Position numbers and translations under genes: made by a program
From: Candidatus Anammoximicrobium sp.
Lineage (GTDB): Bacteria > Planctomycetota > Planctomycetia > Pirellulales > Pirellulaceae
Reading direction: 5' to 3'
NCBI GenBank assembly: GCA_012515235.1
Contig: JAAYYU010000009.1
Location: forward strand, 1-64,000
Length of the DNA stretch: 64,000 nt
Shown: piece after piece, positions 11,895 through 20,335 of the stretch
Position numbering within the stretch: the stretch's first letter is position 1
Layout of the letters: each line of letters starts with the position of its first letter
The notes under the pieces: model-generated
What the model saw: only the letters and a program-made list of their open reading frames with translations
Databases searched by the model: none
Told to the model about the DNA's origin: nothing

Positions 11895-12344
11895 TTACTT
11901 GGATCTCTGCCGGAAACATTCCTGGCACAGACCGGTGAAATGAACTGAATAGTCTTCGATTTCAAAACCGTGCCGCTCGGCGGCGGATAGCCTCAGGCCG
12001 TCGAGACCGGCGCTCTCGATGTCGATCACACACCAGCATTTCCGGCAAACCAGGTGGTGGTGCCGCTGCAGGTTCCCGTCGAACCGGGCGCCGGTTCCAG
12101 GATGGTGCAGTCGCCGGATCACGCCTAAGTCCGCCAGCGTGTCCAGCGCGCGGTAAACCGTCGTTCGAGACAGTCCCGGAATGTGCGTCTTGACGGCCTC
12201 GTAGACCTGCTCCGCCGAAGGATGGTCGTCCCGCTCCAGGATCGTCTGCAGGATGTCGCGGCGCTGGACCGTTAGGGGCACCCCCCGCTCGCGACACACC
12301 GACTCGAATTGTTCCAGTCGCTGTGCGATCTGACTCGGCTTCAT
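11895..12344 (-). CDS. Fur/PerR-family metal-dependent repressor
   Basis: A 149-residue regulator with the Fur winged helix (LSRTTVYRALDTLADLGVI, about 58-76). Its dimerisation half carries two CxxC pairs for structural zinc (Cys100/Cys103 and Cys140/Cys143) and the histidine-rich regulatory site near HHHL (95-98). The structural zinc pairs are typical of PerR and many Fur proteins. Its neighbours (bacterioferritin, cytochrome c peroxidase) favour a PerR-like peroxide sensor, but sequence alone does not decide between PerR and Fur. A palindrome at 12357-12381 lies just upstream over a TATAAG hexamer and suggests autoregulation. Confidence 0.88.
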   Translation of the reverse strand: MKPSQIAQRLEQFESVCRERGVPLTVQRRDILQTILERDDHPSAEQVYEAVKTHIPGLSRTTVYRALDTLADLGVIRRLHHPGTGARFDGNLQRHHHLVCRKCWCVIDIESAGLDGLRLSAAERHGFEIEDYSVHFTGLCQECFRQRSK

Positions 12345-12356
12345 GTTCTGTCCCTG

Positions 12357-12381
12357 CTAGATGGAAACTTATACCACCTAG
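12357..12381 (-). promoter_or_regulatory. Candidate Fur/PerR operator overlapping a -10 box
   Basis: An inverted repeat CTAGATGG / CCACCTAG (one mismatch) flanks a 9-base AT-rich centre. Read leftward, the centre contains TATAAG, a good -10 hexamer placed 27 bases before the regulator's ATG; no strong -35 is seen. Autoregulation is common for PerR and Fur. The sequence is not a close match to the Bacillus PerR box, so the assignment is inferred from position and symmetry. Confidence 0.45.
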
Positions 12382-12660
12382 CAAACTTTACTTTCCCGAT
12401 TAAATCACTCGGCAGGCGGTCTGTCAAGCCTTGTGCCTGGCAATTCACGCGACTCCTCAATCCGCGCAGCGATCGCGAAGCGCGCAATTCCTGCACGATG
12501 CCAGCCCTGTGACCTGACCGGCTTTTCACATTCGAGCCTGGGCTCATCGCCCAGAACTGCATGTCCGCAAGCGGATCGCGTCCGTATTCGGCGTTTGGCA
12601 CTGCGTTTGCTAAATGGTTCTGTAGCCTGTTTTGCAATTTGATGAAAGGAGGATGTGACA
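12382..12660. other. Divergent intergenic region upstream of the Gly-rich secreted protein
   Basis: This is the rest of the 316-base gap between the regulator and the rightward gene at 12661. No gene is supported. The only clear signal is the strong AAAGGAGG ribosome site at 12645-12652, eight bases before the next ATG. A promoter for the rightward gene must lie here but could not be picked out. Confidence 0.4.
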
Positions 12661-13308
12661 ATGAGTACCATGCGAGTGTCAATGCTGACCTTGGCCGTCT
12701 TGGGGTGGGTGGCTTCTGCGGCCCTGGCGCAGCGCGGCGCGGGTGCCCCGTCGGGCGTGGCTCGGACAGGAGTGGCGTCCAAGACCGTCACGCTGTCCGG
12801 CAAGGTGCTTGAAGTGAAGACGGAGCCGTGTGCGAACACCACGGGCCGTTTTCCCGTCGGCACCCATTTCCTGATGAAGACCGCACAGGGCAAAACGCTG
12901 AACGTCCATCTCGGACCGGCCGCGATGGTCGAGTTTGTCGCCAAGGAGTTGGCTCCCGACAAGGCCGTCAAAGTCCAGGCCTTCCGGACGGAGCAGATGA
13001 AAGAGAGCCATTACGTCGCCCAGGAGTTGTCCTTCGACGGCCGCACCGTGAAACTGCGTGACGAGACGCTCCAGCCGATGTGGGCCGGAGGCGCAGGAAC
13101 AGCGGCCGCACTGGGCGCTCCCGCCGCCGGGCCGGGACGCGGCGCCGGCGCGGGTTGGGGGCGTGGCGCCGGCTATGGTCGAGGCGCGGGTTACGGGCGA
13201 GGCGGCGGTTACGGCCGCGGCGCCGGTTACGGCCGCGGGGCTGGTGCGGGTTGGCGAGGTTGGCAGGCTCCGCAAGGAGTAAACAACCCAAGCGGGAGCC
13301 AGAACTAG
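12661..13308 (+). CDS. Secreted small protein with Gly/Arg/Tyr repeat tail
   Basis: A 215-residue protein with a signal peptide (cut near ALAQR). The middle part (about residues 40-130) is a compact domain with phrases such as VTLSGKVLEVKTEPC, THFLMKTAQGKTLNVHLGP and YVAQELSFDGRTVKLRDE. This resembles small OB-like or magnetosome/DUF-type domains that follow a 'modified by ion or water' pattern; no family is assigned. The last 70 residues are low-complexity GRGAGYGRG units, about six copies, ending at WRGWQAPQG. The ATG at 12661 has a perfect AAAGGAGG eight bases away. It is divergent from the Fur/PerR gene. The tail is unlike its neighbours and may bind surfaces, nucleic acid or other Gly-rich chains; the function is unknown. 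Confidence 0.75.
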   Translation: MSTMRVSMLTLAVLGWVASAALAQRGAGAPSGVARTGVASKTVTLSGKVLEVKTEPCANTTGRFPVGTHFLMKTAQGKTLNVHLGPAAMVEFVAKELAPDKAVKVQAFRTEQMKESHYVAQELSFDGRTVKLRDETLQPMWAGGAGTAAALGAPAAGPGRGAGAGWGRGAGYGRGAGYGRGGGYGRGAGYGRGAGAGWRGWQAPQGVNNPSGSQN

Positions 13309-13439
13309 CGCGTCTTCACGCCCGGAATGTGGGACTTGCCAAGTCAGCCGACAGGCGCTAGCGTGCGGTTCGGAAAACCATGGGCCAGCGCCTGGCGGCG
13401 GATGCAAACGGCGACCGCGATCTGATTCTCGAACGATGG

Positions 13440-14216
13440 TCAGGCCTTCAGCGTGGGAGCGATCTGCTGGGCGGTGCGTTGGCCCGACAGCAACATGCCG
13501 CCGAAGATCGGGCCCATTCTGGGACCGCCCAGCGTCGCCGAGACGCTCATCCCCGTGATCCACAGGCCGGGAAACAGTTCCTGGACGTGTTCCACGACGA
13601 ACCGCTCGCCGGAGTCGGCGTCCAGCGGTCCTTCTACCGGCGGTTTGCCGTCCGTCAGGGACGGCAAGAGGCACCGCTTGCGCAAAGCGGCCACCAGCAC
13701 CGCTTCGTGGCCCGTGGCGTCTACGACAGCCTTGGCCGACAGGACGATCGGGTCCACCGGCAGCGCGCCGGAAATCATCGTACGGTTCACGACGACGCCG
13801 GTGACCTGTCCCTGATGCACGCACAGGTCTTCGACGGCCACCAGATTCAAGACTGCCACACCGGCCTGCACGGCGCTGAAGCACAGTCCCGCCGCCAACT
13901 CGATGGCGTCCACGACGTACAGGCCTTCCGACTTGGGCGTGTAGCGGATGTGCATTTCGTCCAGAACGGGGATCGCTTCCTGTTGGACGACGGCGACGTT
14001 CATTCCCATGCCGCCGCCCCAAATCCCGCCGCCCGGCGCCAGGCGTTTTTCCAGCAACGTGACCTTGGCCCCCTGCCGAGCCAGATAAGTGCCGGCCACC
14101 AACCCGGCTGGCCCCGCGCCGACGATGACTACGTCGCTGACGATCCGTGCCAGCAGGATCTCATGATACGAGTTCAGAATCGCCTTGGAGATTTCAGTTT
14201 CATCGAGTCTCTGCAT
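13440..14216 (-). CDS. thi4: Thi4-family thiazole synthase (sulfide-dependent type)
   Basis: A 258-residue FAD/NAD-type protein with the dinucleotide fold VVIVGAGPAGLVAGTYLA, LLEKRLAPGGGIWGGGMGMN and a C-terminal ITGMSVSATLGGPRMGPIFGGM, the Thi4 signatures. Thi4 makes the adenylated thiazole precursor of thiamine from NAD and glycine. Around DATGHEAVLVAALRKR there is no cysteine where suicidal fungal and plant Thi4 carry the sulfur-donor Cys. This enzyme therefore probably uses free sulfide and turns over. The ATG at 14216 follows a GAGGGA site; an in-frame GTG at 14231 is less likely. It lies 24 bases after a zinc-ribbon membrane protein gene. No TPP riboswitch was recognised nearby. Confidence 0.88.
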   Translation of the reverse strand: MQRLDETEISKAILNSYHEILLARIVSDVVIVGAGPAGLVAGTYLARQGAKVTLLEKRLAPGGGIWGGGMGMNVAVVQQEAIPVLDEMHIRYTPKSEGLYVVDAIELAAGLCFSAVQAGVAVLNLVAVEDLCVHQGQVTGVVVNRTMISGALPVDPIVLSAKAVVDATGHEAVLVAALRKRCLLPSLTDGKPPVEGPLDADSGERFVVEHVQELFPGLWITGMSVSATLGGPRMGPIFGGMLLSGQRTAQQIAPTLKA

Positions 14217-14240
14217 TGGTTTTTCCCTCACAGGCCGCGA

Positions 14241-14822
14241 TCATACACGGGGGCGGCCTTCGGATCGAGGTGGGTTGGCGTCCGATTCTCTTGCGTCCAA
14301 CTGGGGATCGCTTGAGCCCGAACCGGCGCGCTGCGACTTCTGCGGCGCGGGCATCGCATAGGCTGCGGCCATCAAGATGACGCCGCCGACTGCCGCGACC
14401 ACTAGGGCGGTCTGCCAGACGCGACGGATGCCGAGCAACTCGAGGAAGTGCTGTTCCGACGGCGACAAGTTCCGGTCGGGGCCGCGGCGCAAATCCTGCC
14501 AGAGAGCCCAAACGTAGATCGGACGCAATGTTTCCACGTCGGCCAACCGCGGTCGCGTCACAGACAGAAAAGCCGATATGCCGATCGCCACCGCCGCAAT
14601 GATCCCGCCCAGCAGAATCCAGCCTTGGCGGCGGGTCCAGGGCCGTTTGCGCCCACTTCGGCTGGCCGACTTGCTGGGGGCCAGTTCCAGGCTGGAAAGC
14701 TCACTCAAGTTTGGCACCGTCAGGATCTTGCCACAGGTGCATGGGACTTCCTCGCCGGCCTGCGTAGTGCTCACGCGCAGCTTTCGGCCGCAACCGCAGG
14801 GTAGTAGGTACTTGGCAGTCAT
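14241..14822 (-). CDS. Hypothetical membrane protein with N-terminal zinc-ribbon-like cysteines
   Basis: A 193-residue protein. The N-terminus has paired cysteine knuckles (PCGCGRKL and CTCGKIL, residues 8-32) like a small zinc ribbon that planctomycetes often put at the start of membrane proteins. Two hydrophobic segments follow, at about 68-88 (WILLGGIIAAVAIGISAFL) and about 128-150 (ALVVAAVGGVILMAAAYAM). Between them lies a soluble stretch with LRPIYVWALWQDLRRGPDRNLSPSEQHFLE. The start at 14822 (MTAKYLLP) is preferred over an upstream in-frame codon at 14837, because it begins right before the zinc knuckle. Function unknown. It sits in a leftward run between the cyclophilin and Thi4 genes. 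Confidence 0.68.
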   Translation of the reverse strand: MTAKYLLPCGCGRKLRVSTTQAGEEVPCTCGKILTVPNLSELSSLELAPSKSASRSGRKRPWTRRQGWILLGGIIAAVAIGISAFLSVTRPRLADVETLRPIYVWALWQDLRRGPDRNLSPSEQHFLELLGIRRVWQTALVVAAVGGVILMAAAYAMPAPQKSQRAGSGSSDPQLDARESDANPPRSEGRPRV

Positions 14823-14886
14823 CGTCAATCTTGGCACGCCCGGAGGCTGCCACTCTGTGGTAGGTCGAGTTTGGGAGCCTGACCGG

Positions 14887-16092
14887 TCACGGTTTTCCCT
14901 GCGCCAGCGTCCACACGCGCGGCCGGTACGGGTGCTCGCGTTTCTTCAGCACTTTCGCTTCCAGGATCTTGTCCGCCGGGGGGATCGCCAGGTTGGGATT
15001 GGGATTGAGCCGCAGGGACTCCGGGGTGGGCGGATCGCGGCGCTGCAGTTTGGCCAGCACTTCGATGCCACGGACCACACGGCCAAACACGGTGTGGTTG
15101 CCGTCCAGGTGGCTCAGCGGCAGGAAGGTCAAGTAGAACTGCGACCCGCCGGTATCGCGCCCGGCGTGCGCCATCGCCAGACTGCCGCGAAAGTGCAACC
15201 GGTGATCCTCTCGATAGCATTCACAGGGAATGACGTAATCGGGCCCGCTGCTGCCGTCGCCCTTGGGACAGCCGCCCTGGGCCATCTCCTGGGCGATAAC
15301 GCGGTGAAAGGTCAAGCCGTGGTAGAAGCCCTGCTCGACGAGGAAGACAAAGTTGGCGACCGTGTTCGGCGCTTCGTTCTCGAAGAGTTCCAACTCGATC
15401 TCGCCCTGCGTGGTTCTGAGCAGCACCCGCGGCAGATCGCCTGCGGAGCGTTCGGCGGCGCGGAGTTTCGCTTCCCGCTCCCACGCGGACTTGTAGTAGG
15501 CGACTTCTCTCAGGCAACGGGCGGCCAGGTCCGTCAGCTTTTCTTTCTGGTCGGCCTTGCGGAGGTGTCTTTCCGCCAGGTCGAATTCAGCCGTAGCAAA
15601 GGCGGCCAGTCCGGCGACGCTCCACATGTCCCGTCGCGAAACGCCCTGATCGATAATCAGCTGCGCGACCCGCAGCGCTTCCTCATACTCCTCGGCCTCG
15701 AACAGCAGGAACGCCATGCCGGCCAGGAGTTCCGCCAGATCGGTGTTGGCTTCCGGATTCCTGGCATAGGCCGCGACGGCCGCTTGGATTACGTCCTGTT
15801 CCAGCTGGCTGCCTTGGGTCACCAGCTCCTCATACTGCCCCCGCAATTCGTCGCGCCGGCGGCCTGCCGCGTTCTGGTAGGTGATATCGAGCTGGTGCAG
15901 CCGGCCAACCACCGTTCGCCACTCGCCGTATAACCCGTCGTAACGGTCCCTTTCCGTCCGCCAAAGCCCCTTCGATTCGGCGGCGGAAGCGGCCTCCGAC
16001 GGGCCCGCGTTCTGGGCTGCGGGACCACAGCCCGACGCCAGGGTCAGGACCGCCAGCGCCAGCCATCGGCGAGTTCTGAGCGCCGCAGCCAT
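14887..16092 (-). CDS. Lipoprotein with C-terminal cyclophilin-type peptidyl-prolyl isomerase
   Basis: A 401-residue protein. A lipoprotein signal (LTLASGC) is followed by a helical region with tetratricopeptide-like features (AEEYEEALRVAQLI, ATAEFDLAERHLRKAD). The C-terminal half is a cyclophilin domain with TTQGEIELELFENEAPNTVANFVFL, FHRVIAQEMAQGG, GSLAMAHAGRDTGGSQFYLTF and HTVFGRVVRG. Cyclophilins speed up proline isomerisation; here it would act on envelope proteins, anchored to a membrane. Its ATG overlaps the stop of the P-type ATPase gene (TGATG), so translation is probably coupled. Confidence 0.88.
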   Translation of the reverse strand: MAAALRTRRWLALAVLTLASGCGPAAQNAGPSEAASAAESKGLWRTERDRYDGLYGEWRTVVGRLHQLDITYQNAAGRRRDELRGQYEELVTQGSQLEQDVIQAAVAAYARNPEANTDLAELLAGMAFLLFEAEEYEEALRVAQLIIDQGVSRRDMWSVAGLAAFATAEFDLAERHLRKADQKEKLTDLAARCLREVAYYKSAWEREAKLRAAERSAGDLPRVLLRTTQGEIELELFENEAPNTVANFVFLVEQGFYHGLTFHRVIAQEMAQGGCPKGDGSSGPDYVIPCECYREDHRLHFRGSLAMAHAGRDTGGSQFYLTFLPLSHLDGNHTVFGRVVRGIEVLAKLQRRDPPTPESLRLNPNPNLAIPPADKILEAKVLKKREHPYRPRVWTLAQGKP

Positions 16093-18080
16093 CAGGACAC
16101 CTCGCGTTGCACGCCGGCCGCGGCCGCAGGCTTTTGCGCCTGCTCGCGTTTCTCGGTGCCCGTCAGCAGCCGCGCGCTGTTGGTGATCACCAGCAGCGCG
16201 CCGACGTTGTGCAGCACCGCTGCCAGCAGGGGAGCCACGATGCCCACCGAGGCCAGCCACACGAAGACGATCGACGTGCCGGCCCCCAGCAGCACGTTGT
16301 AGTGAATCGTGGTCCGCGTCCGCCGAGCCAGGCGTACGGCCATGGGCAGCCGTCCCAGATCGTCCGCCATCAGCGCGACGTCGGCGCTCCGCAGCGCCAC
16401 GTCGGAGGCTGCCGCGCCGAGCGCGATGCCCACGTCGCTGCGGGCCAGGGCCAAGGCGTCGTTCACGCCGTCCCCGACCACCATCACCAGGTGCCCGGCA
16501 TCCCGCTCCTCGCGGACGACGTCGAGCTTCTCTTCGGGGAGCACTTCGGCGACGATGCGATCCACTCCCAGGTGGCGGCCGATCTGTTCGGCCACCTGCC
16601 GGCGGTCGCCGGTCAAGAGCACCGTTCGCGTCAGGCCCAACGCGCGCAGATCGCCCAGCGCTTGCTGGGCTTCCGGCCGGATGCGATCGGCCAACAGGAA
16701 GCAGCCGTACGCTTTGCCGGCCTTCCGGCCGGAGCCGTCCAGCCGCCCCAACCAGACCACCGAGCCGGTGTGCGGCGGAGCCTCGGGCAACGGGATGCCT
16801 TGATCCAACAGCCACTCGCGGCGCCCCAGCAGCCAGCGGTCGTCGCCGTCGGTGGCCAGGATTCCTTGCCCGGCGATTTCCTCGACGTTGCCCGGCTGGC
16901 TGCCGGCCTGGACGTTCTCTTGCTGGGCGGCGTGGACGACGGCGCGTGAGGCCGGATGCCGCGAGGCGTGGGCACAGCACAGGGCGGCGCGGAGTACGTC
17001 CTGCCGGCTGTGCCCGCCCAGCGAATGCACGTCGGACACCTCCAGCCGGCCCAGCGTCACCGTGCCCGTCTTGTCCAGCACCACGGTATCGGCGTCGCAC
17101 AGCGATTCCAGGAAGCGGGTGCTCTTGATCAGGATGCCCTGCCGCGAAGCCGCTGCCAGCGCAGCGACCATCGCAGTCGGCCCCGCCAGAATCAACGCCC
17201 CGGGGCAGCCGACTACCAACACGGCGACCGCTCGAGACATGTCGCGGGTCACGAACAGGACGACGCCGGCGATGGTCAGGATGATCGGCAGGTAGTATCC
17301 GGCGTACTGCTCGATCAGCTTCAGCACGGGTGTCTTCGACTGCTCGGCGCCCTGTAACAGCTCGACCACTCGCCCCAGCGTCGTCTGAGAGCCCGTGCGG
17401 GTCACGCGCACCCGAAGGACGCCAGCCAGGTTCAACGAGCCGGCGAACACAACGTCGCCGGGGCCGATGTCCGCCGGCACGGATTCGCCGGTGATCGAGG
17501 ACTGGTCGACGGACGAGTTGCCCTGGACGATTTCCCCGTCGGCGGCGATCAGTTCGCCCGGCCGGACCAGCAACACGTCGCCGCGGCGGAGGGTTTGCGG
17601 ATCGACTTCGCGTTCCCCGTCGGGCGTCAACAGGGTGGCTTCCCGGGCGTGCAGGTGCCGCAGTCCCTCGATCGCCGCCTGGGCGCCAAGGATGCTGCGT
17701 TCCTCCAGGAAATGGCCCAGGTTCATGATCACCGGAATGAGCGTCGCCGTGACAAAGTTGCCGCTGGCCATCGCGGCCAGCGTCGCCAAGGCCACCAACT
17801 GGTCGCCGAACGAGTTCGGGTCCATCGTTAGCACGCCGCGCACGGCCGAGACAAAAATCGGCACGGCCACGATCAGCGCCGCCAAGGCGACGATCAGGTC
17901 CGCGATTTCGCTTAACTCCGGCGGGCCGAACCGCCGCTGGATCAAGCCTACGGCCAGCAATCCGCCGGCGACCATCGCGGACCCGAGTTGGACGGCGATC
18001 TTGCCCCGCTCCCACAACGTCAGGGGGACGTCCAGGGTTCGTTCCAAGTGCGCCGAAGCAGGACGGGCGAAATGAGCCAC
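16092..18080 (-). CDS. P1B-type heavy-metal P-type ATPase with unusual CPG membrane motif
   Basis: An inner-membrane pump of about 662 residues. It has the actuator motif TGES (about 199), the phosphorylation site DKTGT (Asp at about 336), an HP pair (ASRHPASRAVV) and the hinge GDGVNDALALARSDVGIA. The metal-site helix reads VVGCPGALILAG: the usual CPC, CPH or SPC is replaced by CPG, which leaves the metal specificity open. There is no N-terminal CxxC metal-binding domain. A GTG at 18080 is chosen because GGGAG lies seven bases upstream; a TTG at 18086 is too close to that site. Its last base is shared with the cyclophilin start. Confidence 0.85.
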   Translation of the reverse strand: MAHFARPASAHLERTLDVPLTLWERGKIAVQLGSAMVAGGLLAVGLIQRRFGPPELSEIADLIVALAALIVAVPIFVSAVRGVLTMDPNSFGDQLVALATLAAMASGNFVTATLIPVIMNLGHFLEERSILGAQAAIEGLRHLHAREATLLTPDGEREVDPQTLRRGDVLLVRPGELIAADGEIVQGNSSVDQSSITGESVPADIGPGDVVFAGSLNLAGVLRVRVTRTGSQTTLGRVVELLQGAEQSKTPVLKLIEQYAGYYLPIILTIAGVVLFVTRDMSRAVAVLVVGCPGALILAGPTAMVAALAAASRQGILIKSTRFLESLCDADTVVLDKTGTVTLGRLEVSDVHSLGGHSRQDVLRAALCCAHASRHPASRAVVHAAQQENVQAGSQPGNVEEIAGQGILATDGDDRWLLGRREWLLDQGIPLPEAPPHTGSVVWLGRLDGSGRKAGKAYGCFLLADRIRPEAQQALGDLRALGLTRTVLLTGDRRQVAEQIGRHLGVDRIVAEVLPEEKLDVVREERDAGHLVMVVGDGVNDALALARSDVGIALGAAASDVALRSADVALMADDLGRLPMAVRLARRTRTTIHYNVLLGAGTSIVFVWLASVGIVAPLLAAVLHNVGALLVITNSARLLTGTEKREQAQKPAAAAGVQREVS

Positions 18081-18176
18081 AACCAATCTCCCACGCGGCC
18101 CGCGGCCGCCGCCAAACGCTTGTCGTTCCGGCTTTTGCCGGCTCCCGCCGCCTCGAGGCGGCCCGACGAACGGTCC

Positions 18177-19175
18177 TCAATCATCCAGAATCACGCGGTC
18201 GTCCGGTGACACGAAATTCAGCTTGCCGACACTCGCCAACACCTCCTCTACCGTTTCCAGGTAGATCCGGTTCCGGACCAGTCCCGGGTTCTTCTGATAC
18301 TCGCTGTACAATTGCTCGAAGACGGAATACTCCTCCATCGCCCGCGCGTTCAGCGTGTTCCGGTAGGCGGCGGACTCTTGAACCAGCCGGTTCCGTTCGG
18401 ACTCGGCCTTGGGGGTTTCGCGAAAGGCAAACCCTTCCGCCTCCCGTTTTTTGGTTTCCACGTCGATCTGGGCGCTCTGCACGTCCCGGAATTCCGCCAT
18501 CACGTGACGCGGCGGATGCAGCTGCTTGAACTCCAGCGCCGAAATGGCAATCCCGCAGTCCAGGCGATCGAGCCGCCGCTGGGCACGCTCCCGAACGCTG
18601 TCCGCCAGGCCTTCCGCCTGGCCGCCCCGCGCCGGATCCTGACGCTGCAACCGCAGCACGTCGTTCACGGTCCAGCCCGTCATCGTCTGGGTCAAGGCGG
18701 CGAGAACGACGTCGTGCAACACGGCGGGCGGATCCGCCGTTGCCAACTGGAAAGAAACCGGGTCGCTGATCCGGTACTTGACCACGACTTGCGCCTGGAC
18801 GATGTTTTGATCGCCGGTCAGGCAGTAGCCTTCCAACAGCGGATCGATGCGGTCCTGGGCCTCCGTCTGGTCGATTCCCTTCCAGACCTCCTTGATCAGC
18901 ACCTCGCCCTCCTGCTTGGCGGGCACCTGGATGACGCGGTCGATCGGGTAGGGCAGCGCGAGCAGCAGTCCGGGCTCGTGGACCTGCGCCGCACGGTTGG
19001 CGCCCGTCAGCTTGCCGAACCGCAACAGCAAGCCGACCTGATCGGGATCGATCTCCTGAATCCCGGAAAACCAGAACAGGACGAACAGCAGGAGCATGAC
19101 CCAGCGGAACATCCGCAGTCCGGATTGCAGTCCTTGGAAGACCGTCGGCAGCGGTTTTTCTTTGGCAGAAGTCAT
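18177..19175 (-). CDS. SPFH-domain protein, HflK-like
   Basis: A 332-residue protein with one N-terminal membrane segment (MFRWVMLLLFVLFWFSG) and an SPFH/band-7 domain (DPDQVGLLLRFGKLTG, PGLLLALPYPIDRV, VVVKYRISDP). A charged helical region (SAQIDVETKKREAEGFAF) follows. HflK works with HflC to form a cage around the FtsH protease in the inner membrane; whether FtsH is the partner here cannot be seen. The gene overlaps the upstream SPFH gene by four bases (ATGA), so the two are translated together. It is shorter than typical HflK and lacks the Gly-rich N-terminus. Its C-terminus (KLNFVSPDDRVILDD) ends soon after the helical region. Confidence 0.83.
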   Translation of the reverse strand: MTSAKEKPLPTVFQGLQSGLRMFRWVMLLLFVLFWFSGIQEIDPDQVGLLLRFGKLTGANRAAQVHEPGLLLALPYPIDRVIQVPAKQEGEVLIKEVWKGIDQTEAQDRIDPLLEGYCLTGDQNIVQAQVVVKYRISDPVSFQLATADPPAVLHDVVLAALTQTMTGWTVNDVLRLQRQDPARGGQAEGLADSVRERAQRRLDRLDCGIAISALEFKQLHPPRHVMAEFRDVQSAQIDVETKKREAEGFAFRETPKAESERNRLVQESAAYRNTLNARAMEEYSVFEQLYSEYQKNPGLVRNRIYLETVEEVLASVGKLNFVSPDDRVILDD

Positions 19176-20251
19176 GGCTGGCGGTCTCCTGTCGCCGGCA
19201 ACTCGGGCTTCACGGCGGGAGACGCCGGCGGCATTCTCAACAGGGGCGGCTCCGCTTGCTTCGCGCCCGCCGCCTCGTTGCCGGCGGCGCCGGAGGCCCC
19301 GCTCGCCGCGGGTGCCGTCCCTGCCGCTCCCGGCGGCTGGGACAACACGTCGAAGAATCCCTGATCGGTCCGCAAGATGATGGTGGACTTGCTGCCCAGG
19401 GTTTTCTTCATGGCTTGGAGCGATCGCCAGAAGCGGTAGAAGTCGGGGTCCAGGCGATGAGCGCGGGCGTAAATCTCTGCGGCTTCCTTTTCCGCCTGGC
19501 CTTGAATCTTGCCGGCCTCCTCCCGCCCCAGGCGGCGGATCTCCTCGCACTTGACCAGCACCTCGTCGCGGATCTGCTGGGCCTCCCGTTCGCCTTCGGC
19601 GCGGAGCTTGCCCGCCTCGGCCCGCCGCTCGGCCCGCATCTGCTGCAGGACGGTCGCGATGTTCTCCTCCGGATACGCGATCCGCTTGATTCCCACTTGC
19701 TCGATGGCGATGCCGAACTTGGACAAGGCCGCGGGGCTTACATCGGCCAAGATGGCCTCTTCGATCGCCTCGGTTTGAATCGCTCCCGGAGTGGTGGATA
19801 CCAGGGCCGACAGTTCGTACCGGCCCAAGTGAAAGTTCTTGCTGGCCGCCACCATGCCGTCCAGTTTCTGTTCGGCCGCTTCGGCGGTGCCCAGCGACTG
19901 CAGGAACAGCAGGGGGTTCTCGACGCGCCACACGGCATAGGTCAGCAGAATTACGTTCTTCTGGTCCCGCGTCAGCGTCGCGGTGTAGGGCGTGTTGTAG
20001 ACCCGCCGGCGGACGTCGATTTGGTGGACGCGTTCCACCGGCCACGGCCACTTCCACGCCAGCCCCGGTTTGTCCAGCGACCGTACCGGGTCGCCAAACC
20101 GCGTGACCACCGCCTTGTAGCCCTCCTCGACTTGGAAGTACATGCTGTAGGCGACAATCAACCCGACCACCGCCGCGGCCAGGAGTATTTGCGGCACCAG
20201 CGCCGCCGCCGATCGCTTGCGGACACGCGGTTCTTCTTCCAACTGCGTCAT
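19172..20251 (-). CDS. SPFH-domain protein, HflC-like
   Basis: A 359-residue protein with one membrane segment near the N-terminus (ALVPQILLAAAVVGLIVAYSM). Its SPFH domain holds EGYKAVVTRFGDPV, PGLAWKWPWPVERVHQIDVR, VILLTYAVWRVENP and FGIAIEQVGIKRIAYPEENI, followed by a long charged helix (MRAERRAEAGKLRAEGEREAQ). The segment FLQSLGTAEAAEQKL is close to HflC. A Pro/Ala-rich tail follows residue 305 and is probably disordered. It sits between a polytopic SPFH gene and the HflK-like gene, and overlaps the latter by four bases. The HflC name rests on family resemblance. Confidence 0.84.
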   Translation of the reverse strand: MTQLEEEPRVRKRSAAALVPQILLAAAVVGLIVAYSMYFQVEEGYKAVVTRFGDPVRSLDKPGLAWKWPWPVERVHQIDVRRRVYNTPYTATLTRDQKNVILLTYAVWRVENPLLFLQSLGTAEAAEQKLDGMVAASKNFHLGRYELSALVSTTPGAIQTEAIEEAILADVSPAALSKFGIAIEQVGIKRIAYPEENIATVLQQMRAERRAEAGKLRAEGEREAQQIRDEVLVKCEEIRRLGREEAGKIQGQAEKEAAEIYARAHRLDPDFYRFWRSLQAMKKTLGSKSTIILRTDQGFFDVLSQPPGAAGTAPAASGASGAAGNEAAGAKQAEPPLLRMPPASPAVKPELPATGDRQP

Positions 20252-20335
20252 CGGTTCACCTCAAGCCCTTTCCGGCGAAAGAGCGACCAAGAATCATCAT
20301 CGTTGTTGCCTTCGTGTGCGTCGGTTTTCGAGTCG

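Noticed and set aside
13440-14240. TPP riboswitch upstream of Thi4
   Set aside because: No CTGAGA or conserved THI-box core was found in the short upstream gap or ahead of the preceding gene.
14887-18180. A 1097-codon minus-strand frame across the cyclophilin and ATPase genes
   Set aside because: Only its last 401 codons are real (the cyclophilin lipoprotein). The rest is out of frame with the P-type ATPase, which has all its motifs.
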